Shown: positions 25,901 to 38,813, counted from the stretch's first letter. The stretch: 64,000 nucleotides of DNA from Lunularia cruciata (GCA_948567375.1 OX419755.1:75414931-75478930); one strand, 5' to 3'. Notes: generated by a model from the sequence alone, not told the origin. Made by a program: numbers and translations.

Positions 25901-26290
25901 CACCCTTGATACCCTAGTTCATAAACTTGCTCCCAATTGGATACGTCCATTTGATATCACCCAAATCATTTCTCTTGTTGCTTATTAACTTGCCTTGCCT
26001 TGTCATATACAAATTTACCATGTCTTTCATTTTTTCAAGTTGAAACTCTTTGTTTCTAATCCATCTTCCTTTTCCTCTTTTGTCCAACCCTCTCCTCCTC
26101 CTATCAATGATCATGAATAGTATGAAGTTAATCATACCCTTGCATGTTCCCACATTCAACGTGGTTGCCAACAACATACTAAGTATAAAGTCCTTTAAAA
26201 GGGTATCCTTTTCATGATGCTACTTAGGAGCCTCTTTATCATCTTCATAATGCACATGACCATCCAAGATTTTGAAGCTTCCAGGATGAC
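22980..26290 (+). pseudogene. Chromovirus pol remains (PR, RT, RNase H, IN, chromodomain)
   Basis: The protease end DVILGLAWL is at about 23159. The RT region runs from about 23500 to 24030, with PLSQIDYLL-type family motifs and the catalytic FDDIL block near 24010. RNase H segments (DFDVSN, TNHKPLL) are at about 24430-24660. A zinc-region GHMGVD is near 25050. The integrase core at 25232-25438 has FVDNLNK and a following RDP motif. The integrase C terminus is near 25840-26030 (LAPNWIRPF, FHFFKL). A degraded chromodomain with KGYP and EPL lies at about 26170-26260. Stops interrupt every domain, mostly where CAA, CAG or CGA would be expected, and frames shift several times. No function remains. 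Confidence 0.88.
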
Positions 26291-26325
26291 AAGGACGTAA
26301 CCAACTAGAAATGAGGGAATATATA

Positions 26326-26740
26326 TATAACAATATAGAGTTTACAAACGAGTTAGTCAAAGAATAATAAATAAGCTAAATTATCCAAGAATTATAAGAA
26401 TATTCTAGAAGCATTTATAGAGCTACTTGGTACCTTCTAAGTATTGGGTAAGGTATACCAAGTGGTGACTTCTAAGAGAAAGCTTATTTGGAAGCTTGAT
26501 GGCTAGCTTAGCTTGCACAACTAGTAGGTGGTTTCTTGGGAAGCTTCCTAACTAGCTTAGCTTGCATACCAAGTAGGCAACTTCTAGAAGATAGCTTCTT
26601 GAGAAGCTTCCTAGTTAGTTCAGTTTATACTCTAAGAATATGGTTTTTAAGAGGCTTCTCAAGAGCCTTGTATGTTCCTTATAAATACCAAAGCCCAAGC
26701 TCATGCTAGGCATTTAGAGTTTCTCTCATTCAAAAACCCC
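26326..26740 (+). repeat. Chromovirus 3' LTR
   Basis: Matches 21676-22170, with fewer copies of the gaagctt-rich repeat: the distance from LTR start to TATA box (26680) is 354 bp, against 439 bp in the 5' LTR. Shared ends include aagagccttgtatgttc and caagctcatgctaggcatt. Confidence 0.82.
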
Positions 26741-27950
26741 AATGTGATCTTTTATCTCTTATTTCCCTCCTCAGTCTTTTACAATTGTGCTTCATTGTTC
26801 TAATCTCCTAAATTCACCTCTTCATCCATCCTTGGCAACAAAATAAGAGTGAAGGAGTTATCATTGTTTGACCTTGCATTTTGTTCCAAAGTAACTATTC
26901 ATTTGTTAGATATATTTTGTGCTCTAAAATGGCTTGCTTTGTGCATTATATCATCATTTCATTTGTGGTCCTTGTTTTCTCCTCCACGTCTACTTCATTT
27001 TTAAGGATACCTTTATAACTTGGGATACTTTCTACTTCTTTGAGACTTGAACTTTGGGTCTCAAACTTGCACCTTCTTACAAATATTATCATATTGCAAA
27101 TTTCTTCAACTTGTACAATCTTCTTTGTATGAGAAAACTCCTCATCTATCTCATGATATTTGGAAGATTTAGATGCCAACTAAAATACATTAGATAGTGG
27201 AAGTTGCTAGGATATTTCTCCTTCTCTTCTTCTATTAAGAAGTTCATTCCTATGTAGAAGTGGAGAATGAAGAGGGCTAAGATTGTAGGTATCTCTTCCA
27301 CCATATCTTCTAATAGTTTACTAACTCGTTCTTTGAACATCCTAACCTAGCTTACAAGTTATTTTGTGTGTATGAGCTAGAAGAAGATTACATAAGCCAT
27401 TTCATTTTTACTTGAATAACTTCATTATCTTTTTGGTGATGACTTGTTGGGTAGGATCCTTGAAATCCTCTATCTTGTATCCATTTTTCTACTTACTACC
27501 AACAAATGAGTCTTCAATTTTGGCTTTCAAACTCTTACTTGGATGACAACAAGATGTCCATGTACATCTAGCCAAACAAGGAGCACTCTTATTCTAGCAC
27601 TTGTTGCCAATGGTCTTATGTCCACAAGACAAGATTTCCTCTCATAGTTTTGCCACTCATATAGGTTGTACTCCGAAGCTCCTCTAGCAAAGATATCTAA
27701 AAGACTCAAATCCCATAACAAGAATTCTAGTTCCATCTATATGTAATCCATTTGGCAATACAAGCCACACTTGGAAATTTTTAGAGGTTTGCAAAAATAT
27801 CTTCAAGTTTCTCTTGTCTCACCTGATCCTTCATCTTCACAATACACGATGACATCATTGATTCTTTGAGTGCTAGAATCTACCCTATCCCAATACCCTC
27901 TTACACAAATTTCATTTTTTCACTCTATTGACGAAAGAAAATCTATTCAA

Positions 27951-29561
27951 GGGAGTTGATATATGCTTGTGCAACAAAACTTCAAGAAATTGAAAAGTGA
28001 AAAGTGAAAAATGAAAAGATCTTTCTCATGAAGTAAGGACATCCTTTTATAGTTTTGTCACATTGGTTTGTCCTTCAGCCATTGTGATAGTTGGTGATGG
28101 GTCTTGATTGGGTCCCATATGCATGTTGTCTAATATGGCATAGTCAAAAATCCATTCTTTGATAGCTCAATCATGCAGGGCGTATGAATGTCCATGGCAC
28201 TACATTTTTTACGTTTGACATGCTTTGTAGTATGGTGGAAGTTTTTAGGCACAAATGCTTGTAGCTCATAACAAAAGAACTTTGTAACAACGGTAGTTTA
28301 TAATAAAATGATGTTTTTCATCTTTATATTCTCCAAGGATTGCTTGTATTGGATGCTTTGTAAGGGCAACAATAGTTACAATACAAACTTACAACTTCTA
28401 TTTTGTTAAGTTGTACAAACACGAGGACTCCTATCTTTGTTGATCATTTTGACATTGCTGATTAGAAGTTTCTTGTGATTTGCTCTATCACCCTAACATT
28501 GTGAAGAGTTTGTACAATGACTTGTTGTATTTACATTGGTATTGATATCTTAGTTATGCTTTACTTATAGTTATCCTATCAAACTAACTACAAAAATAAG
28601 TTTTCTCTATCTAGGTAAAGGTAGATCACCACAATTAATATTATAAATGAAATTGATTATCCTATAGAAAATTATATTACAAATATATTATTATGAAATA
28701 TGATAGGAAATAAGCATTATTTTCCTTTGAGCATATAAGTATGCTGCAAAATATAATCAAATTTTGGCTTGAGTAATTTATTTATCTTTGAGAAAAAATT
28801 TAATTAAAAACCTCTCCACTAATAAAGGAATAATCTTGAAGAAAATTTAATATTGGGTTGAAAATTTTTTACTCATTGAGAGAATTTCATCTAATAGACT
28901 TCTTTGCCAGTGGGAGAGAGGACTAACTATGTATGAATTATAATGGGAAAGTTAAGTATGTTTGGAGAAGATTTTAATATGTACTTCATTGATCTTAATT
29001 TGATACAAAAAATTGTATATTTTAATTCAAACACAAAACATAAAAAAGGAATTTAAGATTATTTACTAATTTGTTAAAGCTTAAAATATTATATCATATG
29101 ATACATATCATAATTATTATTTTTGTCCTCAAATAATTTTAATGAAATATCATATCAATAACCAAAACGATTGCAGTTTAACAAGTGAACCAAATTGGTA
29201 TAGTTTGAGCAAAGATGAATTACTTATTTCTTTTATACTTTTCAAATTAAAAATATGTTACTTATTTTTAATGAATATATTTATATACAAAAACATCAAT
29301 TCCTTAATACTAGTAAATAAGAGCATGGATGAACTCAACCATACAAATTTAAATTAGGAATTCAATTCTCAAGTAGGTTTTTAATGGTAGGTATTTAAGT
29401 CTCTTGAAGCCAATAAAATTTAGATAATAAATTACATTATAAAATAAATATATTATTTTTAAATTATACTTAAAAGATAATATGGTTACCAATATGTTAA
29501 AACATAGATTTTCTAAACCTAATATCATGGGGTGTCAATGTAAATTACATAAGGAAATATA
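27951..29561. other. AT-rich DNA between the two X copies
   Basis: No open frame of note and no domain recognised. It separates the right end of X copy A from the left end of X copy B. Confidence 0.5.
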
Positions 29562-32500
29562 GTTGTAACAACATGGTCGTCCCAATTTTTAATATTACAG
29601 TAATAATGGGTTGGTCCCATAAGGATACAAGTTTAGTATGACTAAAAACAGATAAAAGTGTCACTTATGATGACAATCTATTGTTTCATATTTAATTCCT
29701 TGGTAGAGTCATTCATATTCAAGTGTAATGTCCTCACTCTTTGTCCACTACAACAAGACAAAACAAACAAAACTTACATTCACTATAGATTTTATCCAAA
29801 GGATTCTTAAATGTGGCGGTTCAGTTTTAATGAAGGTCATTTTACCCCTAAATTTCTCATACATTCCTTCTGGTCCAACCAAATTCTTGATTACAAGCAC
29901 CGAGACATTCATAAGTACTACAATCCATAGCCACCTCACAAAGTTCAAGTTGTATAAGAGTAGCAATATTAAGGTGTATGGTGGATAGCATCCTAGAATG
30001 TGCAAACTAAGAAGGAATGAGGTCTTCCAAGGGTTCAATCACTCTAACAACTATGATTATGATATTACCTTCCACTCTTCCTAGAAGGCATAACATTATA
30101 GGAGTCTTGAATGCTTACACTATTAAATCTTACAAGGAAGTGGTACTTTATGATACTTTAGGTGTGTGGCAACCTATCTCTATATCATTATTGATCTATA
30201 TAGAGCCTCCATAGTTGCACACTCTAGTTCCATACAAATGATTCCTCTCACTCAAATGCTTCTACTCATACATCAAGATTCCTCACTCCTGCCCAATTAA
30301 GCATGTAATCACTCATACAAAGTGCATACTAATACACGTATACCAACTCAAGAGTCGTAATGGTATAAACTTCATTTACTAGAAAAGAAAAATGCACCAA
30401 ATGGATGCAATGAACCTCAAGCTTAAGCCTTTTATATGCATCCTACTTAGCCATGAAGAAATCCAACGGCTACCATGAGTTGTAAATCTCTTAATTACAT
30501 CTAAGGCACCCAATGCTATTTGCATATTATCTACTTATAGTGTCCTAACCTAGTTTTTAGTAGGTGCAAGCCGTGTGGTATGGCTATCTTAGCCTCTTAA
30601 CATGTTGTCTACAGCTAGTATGATAGATGTTAAGCTAGGCACAATACCTTTATATTGTTCCTAACCATGTACAAAGTATGTACACATGAAAAATACCTTG
30701 GATTACAACTACAAAAAACTACCCTATCCTATCTATGAGATAATATTTAGTCATTTGAAAAAAATTGGATGCCACTTATTCTGTACAAAGTTTTCATGGT
30801 TGTTACTTATGGTCAATATAAACTGGCAGCACTTGTTACAAACTTGTACCCACTCCTTTACATATATAGATTAGTTTTACGAGCTCCTTCTTATAACTTT
30901 CAACTATTCATACAAAGCTAGTATTGTCTTCTTAAACTTGGAGTGGTATGGCCTTGCAATTTGACAAACAATGCATTGAGTTGTTCATTTTTATTGGCCT
31001 TCCTCTCCAACACATCAATATGCATTCTTAAGTCTTTTAGCTTTTTATGCTTGAGGTTTTCATTGGCAATGCATTCTAACTAGTTCAAGAGTTGAGTGAT
31101 CGTCTGCCTAGTTGTGATGAGTAGCCTCATCCATTCATTTTCCAAGTTGGTTCTTTCATTTTAGAGTTTGTTTTTAGTAGCTCATTCCATATCTTATAAT
31201 TTTTGCTCATCTTCCTTCATCCACAAGCATTTAAGACTTGTATTGGGGTCCAAGATACAACAATTGGATGTCTTCTTTAGATTGACATATAATGTTTGGG
31301 CCATCATTGTCTTGGTTTTGGCTTCCTTTAACTTGGCTTGTAGAGTCTCCAATTTGTTTTCTTGGGTCCATAGTTTGTCTTCATGATACTCTTGTTGTTG
31401 GAAGGCTTGCCGCAATGGTCATTGAATTTTACCTTCAATTATAGAATAAGCACATCATTTTTTCTGGTCAGAGGAGATTGTCCTTCTAGAATTTTTCTAG
31501 ACGTGTGTCCTTCTCCTTAAATTTCTCCTTGGCTTTGATCACTTTGTTATGCAGGAGGACCTTCTCCTTGGTCATTGTCTATGCAAGCTTGTGCAGATGT
31601 TGTCCTAGTGTGGTTTGTTGAACATAGGGTCAAGTTCCTTGTAGAGTGGCAAGAACTCCTCCATTATGGGTGTAACAATGTTCATAGTGTAAATTTCCAT
31701 TAGCCACAAGAGTGAGTTACATTTGCATTTCATGTGACTTATGAAGGTCTTGGTCACAATCATATTTGTGGATCATTCTCCACTATTTGACCAAGCATGC
31801 ATGGGTTGATTTTATTATCTTTATTTCTTCTCTCATTGGCCTCCTTTCTTTTTTGGTATGCTTTTTGTTGTCCACTTATGGACTCTTCCTCCACTAGTGT
31901 GACTAGATTGTTATTTTAAAGAAGCTGCATACTTTGACAACATTATGGTTTTTCATTTCCTACTCCATTTGCCATGTTTTATCATCAATTGTTGTTCCCA
32001 ATGACCTCATCTCTTTGTTCTATGTTCCTAAGACAAAGTTGATGAAAGCTAATGTTCTTGATGGGATCCTTCTTAGTTTGGAGATATGGATCCACTCATC
32101 TTCCTCATTTGATTCCTTCCCCAAATAAAAATATCCATGTGGTCATATTATTAGTTGCCGGTGGTAATGATTATACTTTATTGTTTGGTCTCCTATGTCC
32201 ACCTCATAATTTTGCACAAGTGACAAAATTTGGGTGAAAGAATCATCACTTCCAGCTTCCATGTTTTCTAATGAGGTTGCTCTCTTACTCATTTGTGATG
32301 TGGATTTTCCAACCTCTCCCCTCACTTTAGGTCCACCTATTTTTCCTAAGGCTTCTTTACTTCCACTCTTGTTGGACAATACATTGATTGTCTAACAGCT
32401 TGTTTGTGCTTTTGGAAGCCTAAATCTTAGTTCTCACCCCGATCACCTTCTTGCAAATGATAATCATATTGTAGGTTTTAACAATGGTCACAAACTTCTT

Positions 32501-33290
32501 TGTGCAAGCAACCCTCTTTTCTGCCTTGTGATATTTCATGATTTCTTTTGGTAGGTCAAGGTACACACTAAAGTACACTAGATGGTATTTTTGATTGGGG
32601 TATTTCTACTTCTTCTTTGTTTAAGAGGTTCATCCCTATGTAGAAATGCAAGATGAAAGGAGCTACAATCCTAGATGTGACTTTGAGCATATCATCCAAC
32701 AACTTAGTGACCCATTCTCAAAACATCCTCACTCAACTTATGGGTTGTTATTTGTGCACAAGCTGGAAAAAGATTGCTTGATACAAGTTCATGTAGGACA
32801 TTTTTTGACATGAATAACTTCATAATTGTTTTTGTGACAACTTGTCAAATATGGTCCTTGAGATCCTCTATATTGTACATGTTTGTTGACTTCCACACAC
32901 AAATAAGTCATCAATCTTGTCCTTCACATCTTTATTTGGACATCCATGGGAAGTTTTCATGTGTATTTTGCCAAACAAAGAGCATTTTTCTCTTGACACT
33001 CATTGCCAATGATCCTCTATGGACATTGTTTGACTTGCTCTCAATATCCTGCCACTCACTTAGAAGTTATTATGGATGTCCTCTAGTAGGGAGAATGTAC
33101 AACAAATTCCAATCCCAAAGCGAGAACTCCATATTCTGACTTTGGAGGCAATTAGACCCGCAATACAAACCCCACTTGGAAATCTCTAAAGGTTTGCTTA
33201 TGATTTCTATAGATTGCCATATCGTCACTCCTTTGCAATTCATAGCGCCATTGCTTAATTATTTGGATTCAAGAATCTACTTTGTTACTA
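29562..33290 (-). mobile_element. Unrecognised element X, copy B, uninterrupted (~3.7 kb)
   Basis: The uninterrupted relative of copy A. On the minus strand it encodes, in order, a segment with MEFSLWDWNLL and SEWQDIE (copy A has MELEFLLWDLSLL and YEWQNYE); a segment with APFILHFYIGMN-type sequence and YFSVYLDLPKEIM (copy A YFSWHLNLPNIM); KYHKAEKRVACTKKF (copy A KYHEIDEEFSHTKKI); and then Lys, Glu and Gln-rich coiled coil (31415-31194). Amino-acid similarity between copies is higher than chance despite heavy decay, so a real protein was once encoded. I do not recognise the family. The low end (tgtaacaaca) looks like an LTR terminus, but no second LTR and no polymerase were found; a non-autonomous LTR element is one possibility, a transduplicated host gene another. 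Confidence 0.68.
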
Positions 33291-35780
33291 ACACCCATTA
33301 TTTGTGATGATAAGCAAAGGTGGTATTTACAAGTGGCTCTCTCTTTTCATTAACAAATTTATGTAAAAACAGTGTAATCTCAATATAAATACATTTCATA
33401 CTTTCAATAAGGGAAACAATTATAGCATATTATAGTTGTGGATACAAGCATAAAGGTTGTTGATATTAGTGAAATGTTGTATTACAAATTATTGAGACCA
33501 AGAAATATAATTTTTTTCCTGCTATAGTTTTTTATACAATAATATTTGTGAGATTTTGATATGTTCTTTCACCTTATAGAGTATATGCCGTAGAATATTT
33601 TTTCATTTCGGAATCTATTGATAATGAAAGCATTATACATACAATTTTTAGTTAAATAAATTTCTATCAATATGTATATTTAATTAATTTTTAAATTAAT
33701 TTTACATATTGATAGGAAAAAATGCTATAAAATTCTAAAGGAGACTCAATTATATTGCTCAGAGTATTCTGTGGAACCATCCATCAAGATGTAGATGAGA
33801 CTAATAACTTTGCTTTTAAAGGAATTTGAATATTGATTGTAAAATAAAGATGTTCAAGCTATCTTCCTCGGGTCTTTGTGTTAACAAAACAGAATCAGTA
33901 GATTTAACCTCCAACAAAATTCAAGACTTAAGTTATGCCGAATATGACATCAAATTTTGCAGCCGAAACCCTTTTTATGCTCTCACTAGTAACAGAATGA
34001 CAAAAATGACAAAATTGTAAAAAATGGATATTGGAAGGAGAATGACAATTTTTACTCTAAGGGGCTCTAATGACAATAAAAAGCTCTAATGACAATTTTG
34101 TCATTCTGCTGGAAGGAGAATAGAATGACAATATTCCGCCTACAGTTAACCTCACAGGCTAGAGTCAAAATGGACACCATTGTTGATTATATTCAGATAG
34201 GTATATATGTTATTAGAGTGTTATCAAGACCTATATTGCAAAATGAAATCTCTCAACTGAAACCATAAAGCATTATATCCTTAAAAATCCTATTTTTTAC
34301 CCTACTCTTTTTCCCTATCTTTTCAGGTAATAAATTAACTAACATTCTTCGCCTAGATAAGAGACAAATATTCTGTCCGCGCCAAGATACAGTGCTCCCA
34401 AACTAGTCGGCACTCTTATTGCTAATTCATTCATGGAGTTTATTACAACTAGTATTTATCTGATTACTACCGATATGACTGCTTTACCTTCTAGACTGAA
34501 ATTTTAGAGAAACTAAAAGACCTATAACTTTATCCCGAATAACTCTCTTATTTGCTTCTATTCTGGTATTTGATACTCCTGCTTTTTTTCTTTTATTCAC
34601 ATCTGCAGCTTCATATGAAAACACTTGCAGAAAAACACTTGCCACCTGCAAGATGGATTTGACTAGACATAGTTATTCATATTCAAAATTATAATTTGCA
34701 TGAATTTTTTAAACCTCGCGGAAATATCATTGACATCAATGTCCTATTTGGAACTGTTTCAAATTTTTTCAAAGATCAAAGTGGACCAAACTGCCCTCTA
34801 AAGTTGAGGGGAGAACAAATATCCTATCCATAATAATATCCACGGATCACAGACCAAACGGACGGCTTTCTAGTCTCTCCTTTCAATTTGTTTTGTTTTA
34901 ATACCTTTTTTGAGTCAAACTGTGTGCGGATAAGACGCTAATTGATCAACAGCGAACGCTTGTTGATCAATTACCTGACCCCGAACCTAGTTTTAGGCGG
35001 TTAAGAAGCTCGTCATATGACACACAGCAAAATGCCTGGTATAAGGAATTGGGGTAGCGAGCCCCACGAGCCAGTCCCCGGACTCATTTGGCGGTAATTG
35101 ATCTGGTCCGTTTTGGATCAAGTTGTCTTTTATTCGTTCTCTAGTCACCGACAGTAAAAAATAAAGTCATATCCATGGAAAAAGTAGACGTTCTATTTGA
35201 AAATATTCGGAACTACCTGAAGTTTTAAACCCCAATGAGAGCTCAGTTCACGACAAGAAAGAATGGAGTATTAACAATGGTTGAATACAAGCTGGTTGAA
35301 GAGCTAAAGATCCAAACTTTGATTCCTTATACTCCGTCTTCCGAGAAAGAAGTTAATGGCTATCACATTTGTCTAAAAGTGTCTAAATTTCTCAAATAAA
35401 TAAATTCCCTGAGTAAAATCGTAAATTTAGTCAATAAGTTATCTAGCTCTTAGGATGGGAGACGAGGACAAGTTTAATTTTGTTATCAAAATGATTTATT
35501 TATAAATATAAATAGTGTTTTTTTAATAATTTTGGGGAATTGGAAACAGTCTTTTGTCATAAATTTTATGCTCATACTCCTAGTAGAAAATTGAAATTTT
35601 TTGAATTGTCTTTACTGTTTAATTACTCTAATTTTCTCTCAGACTCAAATTTTTGTTTTCTCCTTGATGTAATATTCACCTAATTTTGTAAATAGAGGAC
35701 TCAATCATGGCGCTCATAAAATCTTTTAGTAATATCAAGCAAAGTTGTACACAATTATAATATTAGTGAGAGTGGTTAGC
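33291..35780. other. AT-rich DNA, no gene recognised
   Basis: No supported gene. Near 34000-34130 there are several short direct and inverted copies of aatgacaa. A less AT-rich patch at about 34900-35150 contains a perfect hairpin described separately. Confidence 0.5.
34939..34973. repeat. Perfect 13-bp inverted repeat with 9-nt loop
   Basis: Arms taattgatcaaca and tgttgatcaatta are perfectly complementary around the loop gcgaacgct. The role is unknown; it could be an element end or a chance palindrome. Confidence 0.8.
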
Positions 35781-38700
35781 TTCTTCGGCGGGTTGCATTT
35801 TGGGGTTATTTGAGACTAGTTTTCCATGTCCATGTTTATTCCATAGGCTACCCCACACATTCCATGATGAGGTTAGACATACTTTTTGTGTACCACTTGA
35901 TCATTTGGCATGTGATCCCTTGGCGAGTTAGCATGGTTCCTATTCCTTTTACTCCCTCGATGTTGTCTTCGTTATGCCGGAGTGGGACATGCGGTGCATA
36001 GTGACTTGGCTACTAGATTTTGTTGATTCCAAGCGGGGGATTGGGTAGCCCTTTAGGAGGATTTTGTTAAGGTTACATGGTTTTTGAGACAAGTGTCACC
36101 ATAGGATACCACAGAGTCCACTTGATTACGATGGTGTAAGACATTAGGTCAAGCGGAAGAGTTTAGTAGAGCAGAACAAATGCTGCACCTTTTGTCTATG
36201 GCGAGTCCCATTGATGAGACTATCTCTTCCCTACTCTATCTATATCCTATAGCAGTAGAGGGACTACCACTAGAGGTCTTAGATTATCAGCTTGAGTAGC
36301 CTTTATGTCTTGATAGGTTGCTATTTGCACAAGCATTGTGCACTACCCCTCACCTTTCCTCAAGAGGCTTGTTAGGGATGGTTTATGAGCACCTTAGAGA
36401 TTGCTTTTAGGCAGATGCTCCTTCTAGTGGTTTTATTGAGTTGTTTCAAGTGGTTGCAACAATAGCAAGAGGAGACATTCCTATGTCTATTAGTCGGGTG
36501 TTAGTTGCTTGTTGACTTCTTGCGATAGAGAAGGATATAGGAGCATTAGATCAATTGCTATTGGAGAGATCTTTTTGCATTTGGTCAAGCGTACCATGGT
36601 CTTTCAACATTTTTATCACTTTTGATAGCACCTCAATCTATATTAGTTTGAAGGAGCTATACTTGGAGGTTGCGAGGCTATATATCTAGGCATTAGGGCA
36701 GTCATAGATATCCATTTGGAGTGGGTTGTCCTATAGGTGAATGTTGAGAAGGCTTTTAATAGCATCTCACAAGCATCCATCTTTAGAGAGCTTAGGGAGG
36801 CTGGTGGATCCTTGGTGAGTCTTATTCCTTTTGCGCGGTCTTTTTATGGCTCTCATGCTTCCCTTTACTACTAGCATGGTTTTACACAAGGAGTCATCAT
36901 CTTGGAGTCAATTGTTGTCTACATCAAGGAGATCCTTTAGGGGGACCTTTATTTGCCATAACTCACTTTAGAGCTCTCCTATCTACTACGTTGGCGATGC
37001 TAGGTTGTGTATTTTCCTCCTTTGTAGATGATACACACATTGTGGGCCCAATAGATCAGATTAGGCAAGCCTTTTGACTACTTTACTACCAAGCTACATC
37101 TAGTAGGCTTGAAAGTCAAGGTGTCAAAGTGCAAGGTATGGTTCCTTTTATGTATCCCTCCCCACTTTGAGCTTCCAAAGGGTGTATCACATCTATAGAT
37201 GGACTACGTGTTCTTGGAGTGCCAATAGGATCCGAGGATTTTGTCACATGCTTCTTAGAGGCTGCCCTTGCAGAAGATGTTCTCCATGGGGATGACCTTC
37301 CGTTATTAGGAGATCTGTAGGTGGCACTTGGTATACTCTCCTCTAGTATTGCTCATCAACCATCCTACCTCATACGTACAATTCCCCCTTCATCGTCCTT
37401 CATATCACATTTGAGAGCATTTGATAAGAGGATTATGGGAGTCTTTGGTGATATTATTTGACTAAGGACATTTGAGTGTGTGATAGGGGATTTGGCATGT
37501 AGATAGATAACTCTACCGATCTTATATGGAGGGGTTGGATTGCTATCTATGAAGGAGATGGCACCTATAGCATTTTTGGTAGTTAGGCTCTCTTGACACT
37601 CCTACTTTCCTCTCGTTTTGTGGTCGTTGACATGCCAATTTTGGAGACTTTTGTGATAGAGGTGGAAGAGAGATCCTTTTCTCTCCAAATGTTATTGCAA
37701 CATATGAGAAATAGTTTATCCCCACTAGCATGAGAGGACTTTCCATCTTTTGCTTCACTATCGTTAGATTGGACTAAAGGTTTACAGTCTTCCTTGATGG
37801 AGCGATAGTGTGAGCATACATTTGAGAGAGAATGTCTAAGAAAGAATGTGTTACATTCTCTCTTAGTTGACTTGTCCATTCCTCAGGCTACTAGAGCACG
37901 TCTTTGCTCTTGCTCTAACAAGGGTGCAGGCTCTTGGATCCAAGCTCAATCGTGCATTAGGGCATTCCGACTTGTACTAGCTACTTTCTCTATAGTGATG
38001 AAGTTTTGCCTAAGTTTGGTCCACCCATTTGCATCTTCATTACTCACTTGTGAGTGTGGTTCTACACTAGATGCATCAACTGTCCATATGACATGGTGTT
38101 CTTTTGGAGGACAAAAGATAGCTACCCATATGCTATTAGCTTGATATAGCTTGCTTGCTATAGCACGAGAGAGTGGATGCTTGGCTTGGAAGGAGCATTC
38201 GATGCTTTGCAGACGACACGTGTTAGGGCAGACTTATACTTGGTCCAAGATGATCAGGTGATAGTAACAGATGTCGTGGTTAAGGATCCTACATGGGACA
38301 TAGTTTCGGAGGGAGTGATTACCCGTCCCTTGAAATAGGCAACGAGTGCAGCAGTAGGTCGTAAGGTCTCCAAGAATAGGGGCATGCAACATGGTCACCT
38401 CTTTGTTCCTCTAGCCTTGGAGTTATATGGGGTAATGGACACGGTGGTCTACACATTTGTCAAGGGAGTGAGTGAGAGCTTATCATGTTAGGCGCCATGG
38501 GTACCACTCTCACTCTCATACTTTGTAGTATATTTGAGACAATGTGTGTTCATTGGTCTATAGAGTGCGGTTGTTGGTGCAATCCATAGGAGAGCAATCA
38601 CATTAGGTGATGTTTCTTCGGATCCTCCAATTGTTCGTAGTCCGTACAACTTGCATAGCTGGGATATCTTAGGTGTGCTAGTGCAAATTTCTCTGCCATT

Positions 38701-38813
38701 GGGGCCCCAAACTCTATTGGGGCTTAGCCCCATTTTACCTTTTTAGTCTCTCCCTTGTATGGCTTGATGTGGTCTTCCCATCCTTAGTATTTTCTGCGTG
38801 GTCGTCTTCTTTT
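35780..38813 (+). mobile_element. Decayed non-LTR-type reverse transcriptase element
   Basis: A long plus-strand coding remnant. RT motif A appears as VNVEKAFNS at about 36737, followed by FRELREAGGSL and SLIPF. The motif B region is GFTQG, and motif C is SFVDDTHIVGP at about 37015-37047. Downstream are a PSYLIRT segment near 37365, the Cys-containing CECGSTLDAS near 38050 and FGGQKIATH, ending with AIHRRAITL near 38580. The tail at about 38690-38813 (gggcttagcccca to gtcgtcttc) is shared with three truncated copies elsewhere, which defines the 3' end. The RT family is widespread in plant genomes, but I cannot assign the clade. Stops and small shifts run throughout, so it is dead. The 5' limit is approximate. 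Confidence 0.8.

Larger units (their letters stand above)
21676..26760 (+). mobile_element. Decayed Ty3/gypsy chromovirus with two LTRs
   Basis: Retroelement remnant inserted in element X copy A. The two LTRs begin at 21676 (tgtaacaatatgg) and 26326 (tataacaatatag) and are in the same orientation. Between them, in Ty3/gypsy order, lie gag-region remains, protease, reverse transcriptase, RNase H, integrase and a chromodomain. A purine-rich aatgagggaata just before the second LTR fits a polypurine tract. Many in-frame stops and shifts show it is long dead. The right LTR is followed to about 26740; beyond that, U5 cannot be separated from flanking X sequence, so the end is approximate. Confidence 0.88.
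17878..27950 (-). mobile_element. Unrecognised element X, copy A, split by three insertions
   Basis: Parts of this region align in the same order and orientation with the uninterrupted copy B at 29562-33290. Left end: ataacaacca at about 17878 against tgtaacaaca at 29562. Shared landmarks include ccaaggatt-like aaaggattcttgaa, caactcaagagtc-taatggtata, agaaatccaa-ggcta, caatgccttgagttg against caatgcattgagttg, tataagagtgag against cacaagagtgag, and agaagttcattcctatgtagaa against agaggttcatccctatgtagaa. Copy A is interrupted at 18614-19351, about 20575-20997, and 21676 to about 26,900. The coding sense is minus: coiled-coil segments (for example 20008-19703) and a conserved IGMNFL segment at 27340-27146, all with stops and shifts. 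The left end resembles the 3' terminus of an LTR read on the minus strand, but no polymerase was found. Confidence 0.7.
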
